NCBI RefSeq assembly: GCF_049243985.1
Contig: NC_135377.1
Coordinates: 63,250,145 to 63,314,144, forward strand
Source of the DNA: Paroedura picta
Taxonomy: Eukaryota; Chordata; Lepidosauria; Squamata; Gekkonidae
DNA length: 64,000 nucleotides
Direction of reading: 5' to 3'
A program made the translations under genes and the position numbers. Shown piece by piece: positions 37,701 to 49,700 of the stretch; the first letter of the stretch is position 1, and each line of letters starts with the position of its first letter. The notes beneath the pieces are model-generated. The model saw only the letters and a list, made by a program, of their open reading frames with translations, was not told where the DNA came from and made no database searches.

Positions 37701-40700
37701 AGGATCTCTCATTTCTTTTCCCTCCCTATTTCCTCTTTCTCTAACCCAAAATCTCACAGCATATCCCCCTTTCCTGATTCTTCCCCTCCTTCCCACCCAC
37801 CAGTCAACCTACCTTTACCTGATGTTTAGAGTTCAACTTTGCCTCCTTCACTCCCCAGGTAGCTTCTATCCAGGAAAGCTCTGGTTGAGAGGTATAATGT
37901 TGGTCACTGGGCCCAAATCTGTGATGCGGAACCCACAAGAATGTGCAGGGCACAGCTCACCTTCTCCTGTATTGCTCCCCCCCCCAATTTATTTCCTTTT
38001 TCCTCATTCCATAACAGCCTCCATATCCCCATCCTTTCCCTCTTCCTTCTCCTTCCCACAAACCAACTAACATGTATTTTATATAGATTTGGCTATATTG
38101 ATTTACTTCCATCATCATATTATTATTACTTCATTTATTCTCCCCCTTGCTTCCCAATGGGAACCCAAAGCTGCATATATTATTCTCCTCTCCTCCATTT
38201 TATAATCGCAACAAGCCTGAGATGTAGATTAGACTGTGAGTGAGTGACTGGCCCAGTGTCTCCAGGGTAAGCTTCAACAGCAGAACAGGGATTCAAACTA
38301 GGGTATTCCAGACCCTAATATGAAGCCACTATATTCACTCCAAGCTCAGGAGGCACTTGTGGCTCTCACAGTGCATTAATAACTTATTTACTATCCAGTA
38401 GTAATTTATAGTAGCTAAGACAATGCCACTCCAGCATGTCCCTGGTGTCTGGAAGCAGTTTCTCCTGCTTCCAGCCAAGTATTATATGGGCACTGAAGGT
38501 CATAAAAAAAAAAAAGCAATGAATTGAAAAGCAAGTTAGTACATATTTCTGATACTACTTCCTCAGCTTCAGTACCTTCTTTACAGCCTTCTGGGAATCT
38601 CAAGTTATTTCTCCTTACCTCCAAGAGGAACATCTTGATGCTGGTTTTTATCCTTCCTCCAGTCAGCTACAACATCCAGGATGGCATTGAAATGGAAATC
38701 CATGCGCTTATCTATAGCAGGGTCGGTTATTCTCCCACCTTCCTGAATCAAGTCACACTTCTCTCCAAGTTTATGCATCTTAATCCCCAGCTTTAAAAAA
38801 AAGGATTTTAAAAGGGAGAGGGAGAATCAGAGCATCCTTTAAGGAATATGGATTAACAACACCACCCACAACTCTCTGGAATCTCACATAAAAGGGTGGA
38901 CCAAAATTTAGATACAAGATGAACGTCAGCATTGGGTCTTTGCATTTAAGGCAGTTTCTCTCAACTTTGTTATCATTGAGAAACCCCTGAAACATTCTTT
39001 TGGGCTTTGGGAAAGCTCAGAAGTGGCGCAATTGTGTAGAATATAATTGGAAAGCATAGCTGTGTACATGCCCAGTTGTGGCCCCTCCTTTCCCACCCCC
39101 TCCAGGCCTATCACTGGCCATTTTGTGAGGAGTTGGGCAGTAGACATGAGCATATATGGTCATATTACCTAATAAATATTTTGCAAATTAAATATATATA
39201 TTTAACTCCCACTCATTCGAGGAACCCTTTCTGGGCTGTCAAGAGACCCCAGGATTTCACAAAACCTTGGTTGAGAAAGCCTGATTTAAGGAATCAGGAC
39301 TATTTGTTATCATAAAAGTTATGAGTACTAATTGTCTAAGAAGTCTATTCTGTACAGCAGGGTATCACAAATTTCCATGAAGGTAATGTCATGTGGCAGA
39401 GAACTAATCACAGAAAATCAGAGCATGATAAGAAACACTATTCCTTTTCCCCCTTTCCCATCCCCTTTAACTTCCATATTGCACTCTCTTCCCTCTCCCC
39501 TCCAAGGGAACCCACCAATAAATGAACAACCAGATGGTGGATAGAAATTGAAAGGGGAGTGGGCAGGGTGAAATTATGTGTTGTTTATGAATTTATGGAC
39601 AGTTTACTGATGTTTTTATGCTGTGAACCACCCCGAGCCTGCTTGTGTGGAGGGGCAGTATACAAACTTAAGCAAATAAAAATAGTCAAAACAGAACATT
39701 TTAAGACAAATGTACAGAATAATAGACAACCAACTTCCTGCACCATGTAAGAGAGATCCTTGATGTCACTCTTTCACATACGGGGGGGGGGGAAATCAGA
39801 AGAACTACTTTCCCCAAAGCTGCCTGTTTCCACAATCTAGTCCGCACCTCAAAGCAGATGACCCAGGCCCTACAGGCTTTTCAGGGGAAGAGGGCAGAGT
39901 GGGAAAGAAACATGCCTTCAAACTACATATGCATGGGCCATAGTCTTTCTAACCACAATGTTTCCGTTGGTTGAAATGCAAACCCACTTGCTCACACATA
40001 AGCGCGACTGGATTGTTGACACAGCCGTTGACAATCTGTGCCCCTTTCCCAATGGTGATTCCCTTGAAAGACTTGTCATCCCACACACGCCCTCCGATCC
40101 TTTCCTTCGCTTCAAGCAAAAGCACCTGCAATACACAAACAGGGGTGGTAAGGAACGCTGCTGTGAAAGGGAGCTCTGTCCACAGCAATGTACCCTTCAA
40201 GTGTCTTGTCACTAGATGGCTAATAATCATCCTGCTACGAATTTACCCAACTTCTGAGGGAAATGTGATAACTGAGTCCCACAGGGAGAGACTCAGAGCC
40301 CATAAATTACCACTGAGTTCCTTTCGTTAAATATAGATCAACCATATGCACAGAATCTGCCTGGACAGTTGACAGGCCATGGCATGCCATGCAACAAACC
40401 CCCATTTTTGTTTCATGAAGAGCTGTTTTTTGTACCCGCTTTTTACTACCCAAAGGAGTCTCAAAGCAGCCTACAAGGGAGGCTGAGAGAGCCCTGATAT
40501 TATTGAAGAAGAAGAGTTGGTTCTTATGTGCTGCTTTTCTCTACCAGAAGGAATCTAAAAGCAGATTACAATCTCCTTCCCTTCTTTTCCCCTCAACAGA
40601 CATCCTGTGAGGTAGACAAAGCTGAGAGAGTTCTGAGATATATGTGACAGCCTCAAGATGACCCAGCTGGCTGCATGTGGAGGAATAGGGGCCAAAACCA

Positions 40701-43700
40701 TTTTTCCAGATTAGAGGCCACTGCTCTTAACTGCCACACCAAGCTGGCTCCCAACATGAACACATGAAGCAATCTTAAAGTGTATTGGTCTATCAATCTT
40801 AAACTGGTCTATCAAAGGCAGGATGGTTTGTTCTGCCTGGCACTCCCAGCCACCTTCTTCCTGACCCTTTTATAAGCTGGAGAAACCAAAGATTGGGTCT
40901 TCAGTTGCCACTGTTAGCTCTCAACCTTGCCCTAGCGCAGGGGTAGTCAAACTGCAGCCCTCCAGATATCCATAGACTACAGTTCCCATGAGCCCCTGCC
41001 AGTGCTGGCAGGGGCTCATGGGAATCGTGGTCTATAGAATTCTGGAGGGCCGCAGTTTGACTACCCCTGCCCTAACGTATCACATCTCCTGGAGCTGGAA
41101 TAGGACACTCCGTACTCATGTGTCAGATTCTCAGCCTGAACAGACTGGAGAGATATATGGCAGTGCTTGATTTCACTTTTCTTTTTATCTGAACAAGCCT
41201 TACCTTGATTCCAAAATTGTGAAGTTGCCTTGCAGCTGCTAATCCCGCTGGACCAGCCCCAACCACAATGACAGATTTCTTTAGGAAGAAGGAAAGGCAT
41301 TAGTAAGGTTACTGAAGAAGTCTATGCACAAGGTGGATCACTGAACAAAATTCTGCTCTTGTGGTCCACTGTCAACATCACAGGCACAATTGGAGCAAAA
41401 GTTAAAGTAACTTTCTGTGGAGGATAGTAGCACCTAGACATGCTTTGCACTGGCAATCTCTGTATAATATTTCTTTATTATTTCAATTTATATCCTGCCA
41501 ATCTCCGTGGACTTGTGGTAGGTTACATAAAGCCAAGTAAAAACCCCCATAAAACCCCAATAAAACAGTCACAACTCCTAAAATTCTAAAAACACAAGAG
41601 GAGGCATAGCCCCATTATACAGCCAATCATCACAGGGTAGAGGTTTGTAGAATGACATCACTTTGGTCGGAGGAGGGGCCCCAGTTGTTCCTGGTCCCGG
41701 CCTCAACCAAAGACCTGGTAGAAGAGCTCCATTTTGCACGCCCTGCAGAACTGAGAAAGCTCCATCTGGCTTTGTAAGAGGATTATTGAATAATCATAAC
41801 TATAATAATATTTAATTTGTACAGATATGCAAATGTAAAGAATGCTATTCTACAGTGTGATCCACCCTCTCACTTTTCCACCAATGAGCTTCCAGTTTTA
41901 AGAGCCTGCCCCCCCCTTTGAGGCAGTTGTAGAGGGGTGATAAACTTCAAGATAACAATCCCCATTTCTGTCATTAGCCACAAATAAAGCTTTTCACTTT
42001 ACTTCCATTTTTCCTCAACACATCAGAATTTGTCTGGATCTAGTTTACTTGAGCCTCTTGTGGCTCAAAGTGGTAACACAGCCGACATGCTGTCTGAAGC
42101 TGACCATGAGGCTGGGAGTTTGATCCCAGCAGCAGGCTCAAGGTGGACTCAGTCTTCCATCCTTCCGAGGTTGGTAAAATGAGTACCCAGGTAGGTACTG
42201 GCAAGCCACCCTACATTAAGTCTGCCAAAAATGCTGGAGGGCATCACCTCAAGGGTCAGACATGACTCAGTGCTTGCACAGGGGATACCTTTACCTTTTA
42301 CTAGTTTACTTGACTGTTGAATATTACTCACATTGTGATAATCTTTGGGAAGAAGAGGCTGGTCAGGATTAACAGACAAAATCCCTGTATTAATCAGACC
42401 TTTCCTGGTCATAAAATGAAGTATCCTCTCTGTCTCTCGCACACAGCGAATCCGCACCAGACCTCGAACAATGATGAAATTAGTACACTTCTGAGCGGTG
42501 AGAGGTTCCTGTATGTTTTGGGGAACAGAAAGAGACAAGAGTTTGGTCCAGCTTGAACCGTGTAATGTGCTGGTACTTCAGATGAAGCTAAGCTGCTAAC
42601 CATTTCTCTAAAACAACATTTCTCTAAAAATATCAGAAGAAAATAAAGCAGATGCCCCCGCAGAGGGGACAGACTCCCAAGCACCCAGAACCCCCCAAAT
42701 ATGTTGAGTAGAATATGTTTACGTTTGTCTGAAGGCTGAAAGGACCTGGCTTTCAAAACTCTCTGACAGGAATCCCCTCACATAACTCACAGGCCTGCTG
42801 AATACACTTTAGTAAATTCTGCTGTCACTTCCTGAACTACCCCTCCTCATTCCTTGAATGTTCTTACCTCATGATTCTTGAATGTTTTTCTCTTCTCTTT
42901 CTTTTCCAGGAGTCAGAGTTGTATGCTGAGGACACTGCTTCCCAACACTGCTGTCTCCCTGTCAACCTGGCCCTCTTTGTTTACATCTGCATGTTACACC
43001 AAAAGGCACTGGAAAGCTCTTCTGGACACTACCTCACATACAAGCAAATCAAAAAGTCTCCTCTCTCCTAGTCTAGCTGCATGACCTCACCTCCTGTTGG
43101 GGAAAAATGTTTTTTCCTTAAATGGCACCTTCTCTTAATACTTGTAGCGGCTCCCAACCATAAAAGGGAGTCTGAGGTCATAAGCATTGCATTACTCAAT
43201 AATAATCACCTCAATTATCATAGCAATAATTATATCAATAATGAGTAGTTAGTCTACCAGGATCTGGGAGACCCAGATACTAACCCCCTTTCTGTTATAC
43301 AACCTTGCTAGGTGACCCTAAGTCAGTCATTCACACCCATCCTAAGCTATCGCACAGGGCAGTTGTTGTAGAGTTGGTTCTTATATGCTGCTTTTCTCTA
43401 CCAGAAGGAGTCTCAAAGTGGCCATCTCCCCACAACAGACACCCTGTGAGGCAGGTGAGGCTGAGAGAGCCCTGATATTACTGCTTGGTCAGAACTGCTT
43501 TCTTAGGGCTGTGGCGAGCCCAAGGTCACCCAGCTGGCTGCTTGTGGAGGAGCGGGGAATCAAATGCCAAATCAGAAGTCAGTACTCCCAACCACTACAC
43601 CAAGCTGGCTCTCTGTGAGAATAAAATGGAGTAAAGGAGAGCAATGTAAGCCACTTTGTGCCCCCACTGAGGGAAAAGGTGTGGTATAAATGAAGTAAAC

Positions 43701-46700
43701 AAATAACATTAAATAAGCAATGTATCTTCTAAAAAAGGAAAAACATTAAATGTTTAAGAAATGAGTAACTCTCTGAGATGTTTAAAAACTCAGTTCACTT
43801 CTTTAAAACTGTTTTATGGTTATAGTGGAAAGGTTGTATGTGCTTTTATTTAGAAGGTATCAGAATGAGAATTGAATTTTTAAAGTATTTTTCAATGCTT
43901 TAAAATCAGCCAATACTAGACAGACATCCTTTCCTTTCTTCAAAGGAAGAGGTTAAGAAAATTCTAAATGATGAAAGCAGACAAACCCTCGTCACTGCTA
44001 AATTTTGTGCTGCTGCTATTAAATTGCATTGTTTATATATAGGACAGATAGTATCTCCCTTGATCTATTCTAAACTAAATTCTGTAATGAGTTAATGTTT
44101 TGAAATGCTGTTTTAATGTTGAGTTTTAACCACAATTAGGTTTCATATTTGTTAATTTAGCTTAATATATTTTTTTAATTATTCCCAAATATTTTCCTTT
44201 ATCTTCCTGACATTCTAAAAGCAAGTTTAAATTTTAGTCTGAGTGACTGTAAATAGAATTTGTTTGATTTAAAATTAGAGTTTCTACTTCATGCTAACTT
44301 AATCAAATTCCAGATTTAAATTGTCTTGATTTAGATCAGTCTGTCCTGCTCTCTGTCTTGACCAGAAAGTTTTCTTTCATCATGTTGTCCTTTCCACTGA
44401 AAAGCTAATCCACGTACTCGGTATCAGTGTAGCAACATATATTTGAGATAGGCAAGATAAACAACAAGGCATGGTATGTTGAAAATATACTTAAATTACT
44501 TATTTGATAGAAGAATTCCAAACTTTTAGTCTTTCTTACTTTACAGTTTGTGTACCACAGGGCTAAAATGAGGTTTCTCAGAGCCAGGTACATGGTGGGG
44601 TCTCTTGAATATTCGGGAAACTCATAGAGTTCATCCAGCTCCATTACATCTGGCCTTACGCACAGTGCTTTACCACATTCATTGGGCTGATAGAAAGGCC
44701 AGAAGTATTTATTCATTCCTGAAAGGTAATAGAGCAAAATGCAGAATTAGTTTTGCTAAAAAATTCCCATTTGAATTTGGGCCAACGAATTAGAATATAA
44801 TTGCTTTATTAGCCTATTTGTTTATTGAGGTTTTCCCCCCCAATTGTCTATAGAGGTTTTTTCCCCCGAATTGTTCCCAAAGTTGCTCTCTTGTGATTGA
44901 AACAAAAGCTGGTTTTAATTCCATAGCAGCTACAAAGAGGGAGATTTTACATAATCGAAGAGAGGCCAATATTATTGATTATATATTACTAACAATAATG
45001 CATTACAACTAGTGTCATCCTCTGTGGGTGATTAACGGGGAGCGATCATCTTCCACTGCTGTTGGAAATTCAATCTATAGATTCAAGTGCTCTCCCTAAC
45101 TCATCCCATGATCCTTTGATACAGGGAGATGTTAAAGTGAAAGTAAAGCCTTGGACAGCAGATCTAGAAAGGGAGGTGAGGCTTATCATGTTTTCAGATC
45201 TGTGTCAAAACATGGCTAAACAAATTAATGAATCCCCGGAGGTACAAAATCTGATAAAACTATAGTATCTTTTTGAAAAAATTTAACCTATTATTTTGAA
45301 TGAAGCTTATTCAAAGAATCAAAGTCCCATTAAGAAAAATCAATCGTTTGGCAATGATTCCAGATGGCCAAGAATTAGTTTAACCTGGAACCTGCACCAT
45401 AAGACCTGACTGTTTTCCATTAAAGGTGTGACAAACGGGGGTCAAAGCCTCCTTTGTGCTTTCATTGCTTCTCGCTCTGTTGTCCCATCATTTGGCTTCG
45501 CTAAAGCCCTGCTTGCTCTCGGTGACTGTACCATCAAAACACAGAGCTGGGATTGGAACAAGCATACGGGAAGGGAGCGAACAAAATGGAGGCAAACCGC
45601 AATGGAAGTGTGCCTGTTATTATTATTTATCGTATGGCTCGTGTTGTGTAGCCAGGGGATCCGAAGATTGCTCAACAGCCAGGCAAGGGATGTTCAGAGG
45701 AGATTTGCCATTGCCTGTCTTCTGAGTCATGACCTCTAGTGTTCCTTGGAGGAACTAATACCCAAATCCTTGGAGGTCTCCTATCCAAATATTAGCCAAG
45801 GTCGGCCCTACTTAGTTTCCGAGCTCTGACAGGATCAGGCTTGCCTGGGCTATCCCGATCAGAGTAGAATCCATGTCTGACTCAAACCATTAGCCTGCCC
45901 ACAGCTCTTCCTGGATACCATCCTTATGAAACTTGACACACAATTTGCTAAGTTGGCAAAAATAAGTGATGAGATGATGACACTTCGAGTTCTATAATGC
46001 AATGTAATTTCCTAGCATAAGAATCAAGACGGCCAAGGCTGCTTTGTAACTACTGTGTAACACCCTAGTAAGACTGAGAGAAGCCCAAGTTAGAGGAAAC
46101 AAAGCTGCAGAGGAAAATATCACTCAGACTGAATCATTCAGCATTTTGCAACTTCTCGGCAACTTCTTTACCGTTGAGAAACCCCTGAAACATTCTTCAG
46201 GCTTCAAGTAACCCCAGAAGTGGTGTGGTCATTCAGAATATGGTTGGGAAGTACACCTGTGTCCACGCCCACCCAGGGCCCCTCCTCCTCCCACATCCTC
46301 CAGGCCCATCACTGGCAATTTTGGGAGAGAAGGAGGGAGATCTACACGACCATATATGGTCATATCACCTTTATGCCAATAAAGGTACTCTGACTCTGGT
46401 CATATCATGTAATAAATGTTTAACAAATTTGAAAAAAATATATAAAACACTAGCTTCAAAGCTTGTTCCTAAGAATGGGCCCTGAAAGGGTCCCCCCCCA
46501 GCCCCTGGCCAGGCAGTTTAAGGTGGCTTTATGCTGCAGCTCGCAGCCAAATCAAGTGAGGCGGGTGGGGGCTTGTTAGCAGGGCCGAGACAGAGCTCCT
46601 TAGCAGGTAGTCAGCAGGCCAGGAGGCCCTCGTGAGCAGGCCCAGCCTAGCAGGCCAGGAGACCCTTGTTATCAAGCCCTCGACCACGACCCTTTGCCCA

Positions 46701-49700
46701 GGGCCCACTCACCTGCTGCTGGCTCCAGGCACTGAGGCGTCTGAGAGCAAAGAGGCTAGAGCCCAGGGACAGAGGGTGGGAGCTGCAGGGGCAGGGCCAA
46801 TCTGGACAAAGCTGGCTGCACCTGATTGGCCCTATTCCAACTTGGACAGCCGGACACATCCCACCCCCTAGGCTGTTTCAGAAATATATAGAGGAACAAC
46901 AATGGATAAGGATTAATTAACTCCCACTGATTTGGTTAACCCTTCCAGGGCTATCAAGAAGCCCCAGGGTTTCACAAATCCTGGTTGAAAGCCTGCCCTA
47001 GATATTCATATGCAGGAACAGAATACAGTCAACATGCTGTGTTGTTAATGGATTGCCCAGGCAGCCCTAATCTTGTCAGATTCCAGAAGCTAAGCAGGGT
47101 CAGCCCTGGTCAGTATTCGGATGGGAGACTTCCAAGGAATACCAGGGTCACTACACAGCAGCAGGCAAAGGCAAACCACCTCTGGATGTCCCTTGCCTTG
47201 AAACCCCTACCAGGTCACCATAAATCAGCCATGACTTGACAGCAGCAACAGCAACAAATGGTTAATGGCTTCCCAAAAGAAAAACGCCTTTTAAATCAGG
47301 CAGCTGCCCTGCGAGAAACACCTACCAAGGGAATTGCTGTCCATGCAGTCTTTAACTCAGGGGTAGTCAAACTGCAGCCCTCCAGATGTCCAAGGACTAC
47401 AATTCACTGGCAGGGGATCATGGGAATTGTAGTCCATCTGGAGGGCCGCAGTTTGACGACCCCTGCTTTAACTCATGCCTGTTCCTGGGGAGACAGAAAC
47501 ACACAAATGGGAGAAACCTTTACCGGCTATGGTAGGCGGGGTCTTTAAGTGCTCCATTTTTACAGCGTTGGATTCTCCAAGCGACCGGTGGGTGCTGGTG
47601 CAAGAGGGGCTCATGCCCACGCAGTCCGGGTAGTAGGCAGACAACAAAGGCGCCGCCACACTGTCCTTCAGTAAAGGCGGTAGGATAAGCATGGAGTACC
47701 ACCAGGAATCTGACACCTCAGCAACTCTCTAGGAAAAAACAGAAGCAGACAGAGAATATGAGGAAGTGAGAAAGGTTCCTTCTCTGTCTATTAACCTTGG
47801 TTCATAAAAGCTCTGGCTGAAGAAACTGGTTCATACCAGACATTCCCGTCTTAGCACTGTGATTATGAGCCAATTACATTCAGGATTTGGCCTTCCCCCT
47901 TGTTTTTTTCAAGGACAGGACAAAGACATGAACAATTATGCTGACCACTCATCCACTAGAGCAGGGGTAGTCAACCTGTGGTCCTCCAGATGTCCATGGA
48001 CTAGAATTCCCATGAGCCCCTGCCAGCATTTGTTGGCAGGGGCTCATGGGAATTCTAGTCCATGAACATCTGGAGGACCACAGATTGACTACTCCTGCAC
48101 TAGAGTATATTTAGATAAAGGGAACCTTCAGCCCGTGTCATTTTCAACACTTCATTCCATCCCCACACAAACACAGACTGAACCCTGAATACTTAACCAG
48201 ATCCTCAGGCATGGAGCACTGATCAGAGCCTTCCACCTGCAATATAGGAAACTGTGTCAAAGAACAGATCAGTACAAAGTCACAAGCCATTAAATGAGAA
48301 ACATCTGAAGCAATGACATAAAGGCTGTTCGTTAAAACAAAAGGGTTGGGCCAGACAATGTGTTATAGCAGGGGTAGTCAAACTGCGGCCCTCCAGATGT
48401 CCATGGACTACAATTCCCAGGAGCCCCCTGCCAGCATTCGCTGGCAGGGGGCTCCTGGGAATTGTAGTCCATGGACATCTGGAGGGCCGCAGTTTGACTA
48501 CCCCTGTGTTATAGAGTATATATATGTGTGTAAAAGACTATGTGAGTATAAGAGTGTGTGTGTGAGAGAGAGAGAGAGTACATGTGTTGTCAAAATGTGG
48601 GTGTGTAAATGTGTGTGTAATTGTAATGTGATGTCAAGGAGCAACTGACTTAGGGTAACCCAAGAGTGTTTTCAAGGCACGAAACAAACAAAGGTGATTT
48701 GCCATTGTCTGCCTCCGGGGTGACCCCGCACCTTCTTGGTTGTGTCCCTGAGGGAGCTTTCGGCATTCCGCAGAGACTGCAAAACAGTGCTCTTCTGCCG
48801 GGGTTGTGGCTGAGGTTGAGGTCAGCCAGGTAGATCAATGCCCCCCCCCCACCCGGGGTATGAGTAATACATCATCAACCTCCTTCCTTATACCTCCTGT
48901 AGTAAGGGATGGGGGGGGCGGGTTTCCCACCATCTTGGAATTTTTTTGACTTTTAATGGGGCTTTTATAAGACTTTGTAACCCGCCACAAGCCGAATCGG
49001 AAGTGGCGGGGAATAAATCGAATAATAAATAATAATAATAATAACAACAATAAAAACTACTACTACTGACTAGGGCTAGCCCCTGCTTAGCTTCTGAGAT
49101 ATGAGATTGTACCAATATTTCCAACGTACGAATTGCCACTGACATCTAAGGCTGGAGAGCAACAGCAAAGTCACTAGCATGTCTCATAGGTGTGAAAACA
49201 AGCGATACCTTGATGGAATTGTTCAGCTTCATGCCACAACGATAGGTCCTGGCTATTTGCGAGGTAAGTTGGATTTCCTTTGTCAATTGACGCCACTTTC
49301 CACACTCTGGTTTTGTGCACTGCACCTGGAAATAGAATTTTAAAAGTGATAATCTGTGCTTGTTGCTTTTAAAGAAAAAAAGTATCAAGAATCAAGGTTA
49401 CACCAACAATAATATATTCAGTCAGATTCAAATGAGTAGCCGTGTTGGTCTGAAGTAGCACAATAAAATCAGAGTCCAGTAGCACCTTTAAGACCAACCA
49501 AGATTTATTCAAGGCGTGAGCTTTTGAGTGCAAGCACCCTTCGTCAGACTATGATCTTCTTACATGACAGGGAATATATATATATATTCGGCATTCCGTG
49601 TCAGGGATATTCCCTGTCATGTAAGAAGATCATAGTCTGACAAAGGGTGCTTGCACTCTAAAGCTCACGCCCTGAATAAATCTTGGTTGGTCTTAAAGGT

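Noticed and set aside
37609-38243. Open frames of 153 and 100 aa in a T/C-rich intron stretch
   Set aside because: Ser/Pro/Leu/Phe low-complexity products of a pyrimidine-rich run.
45062-45265. 67-aa plus-strand open frame in a KDM1B intron
   Set aside because: Lys/Glu-rich with no recognised family and no splice context. Possibly a piece of an old LINE, but not supportable.
47051-47160. 5S rRNA gene
   Set aside because: Only the internal promoter region is kept and it is fused to a SINE body and tail; copies are dispersed, not tandem.
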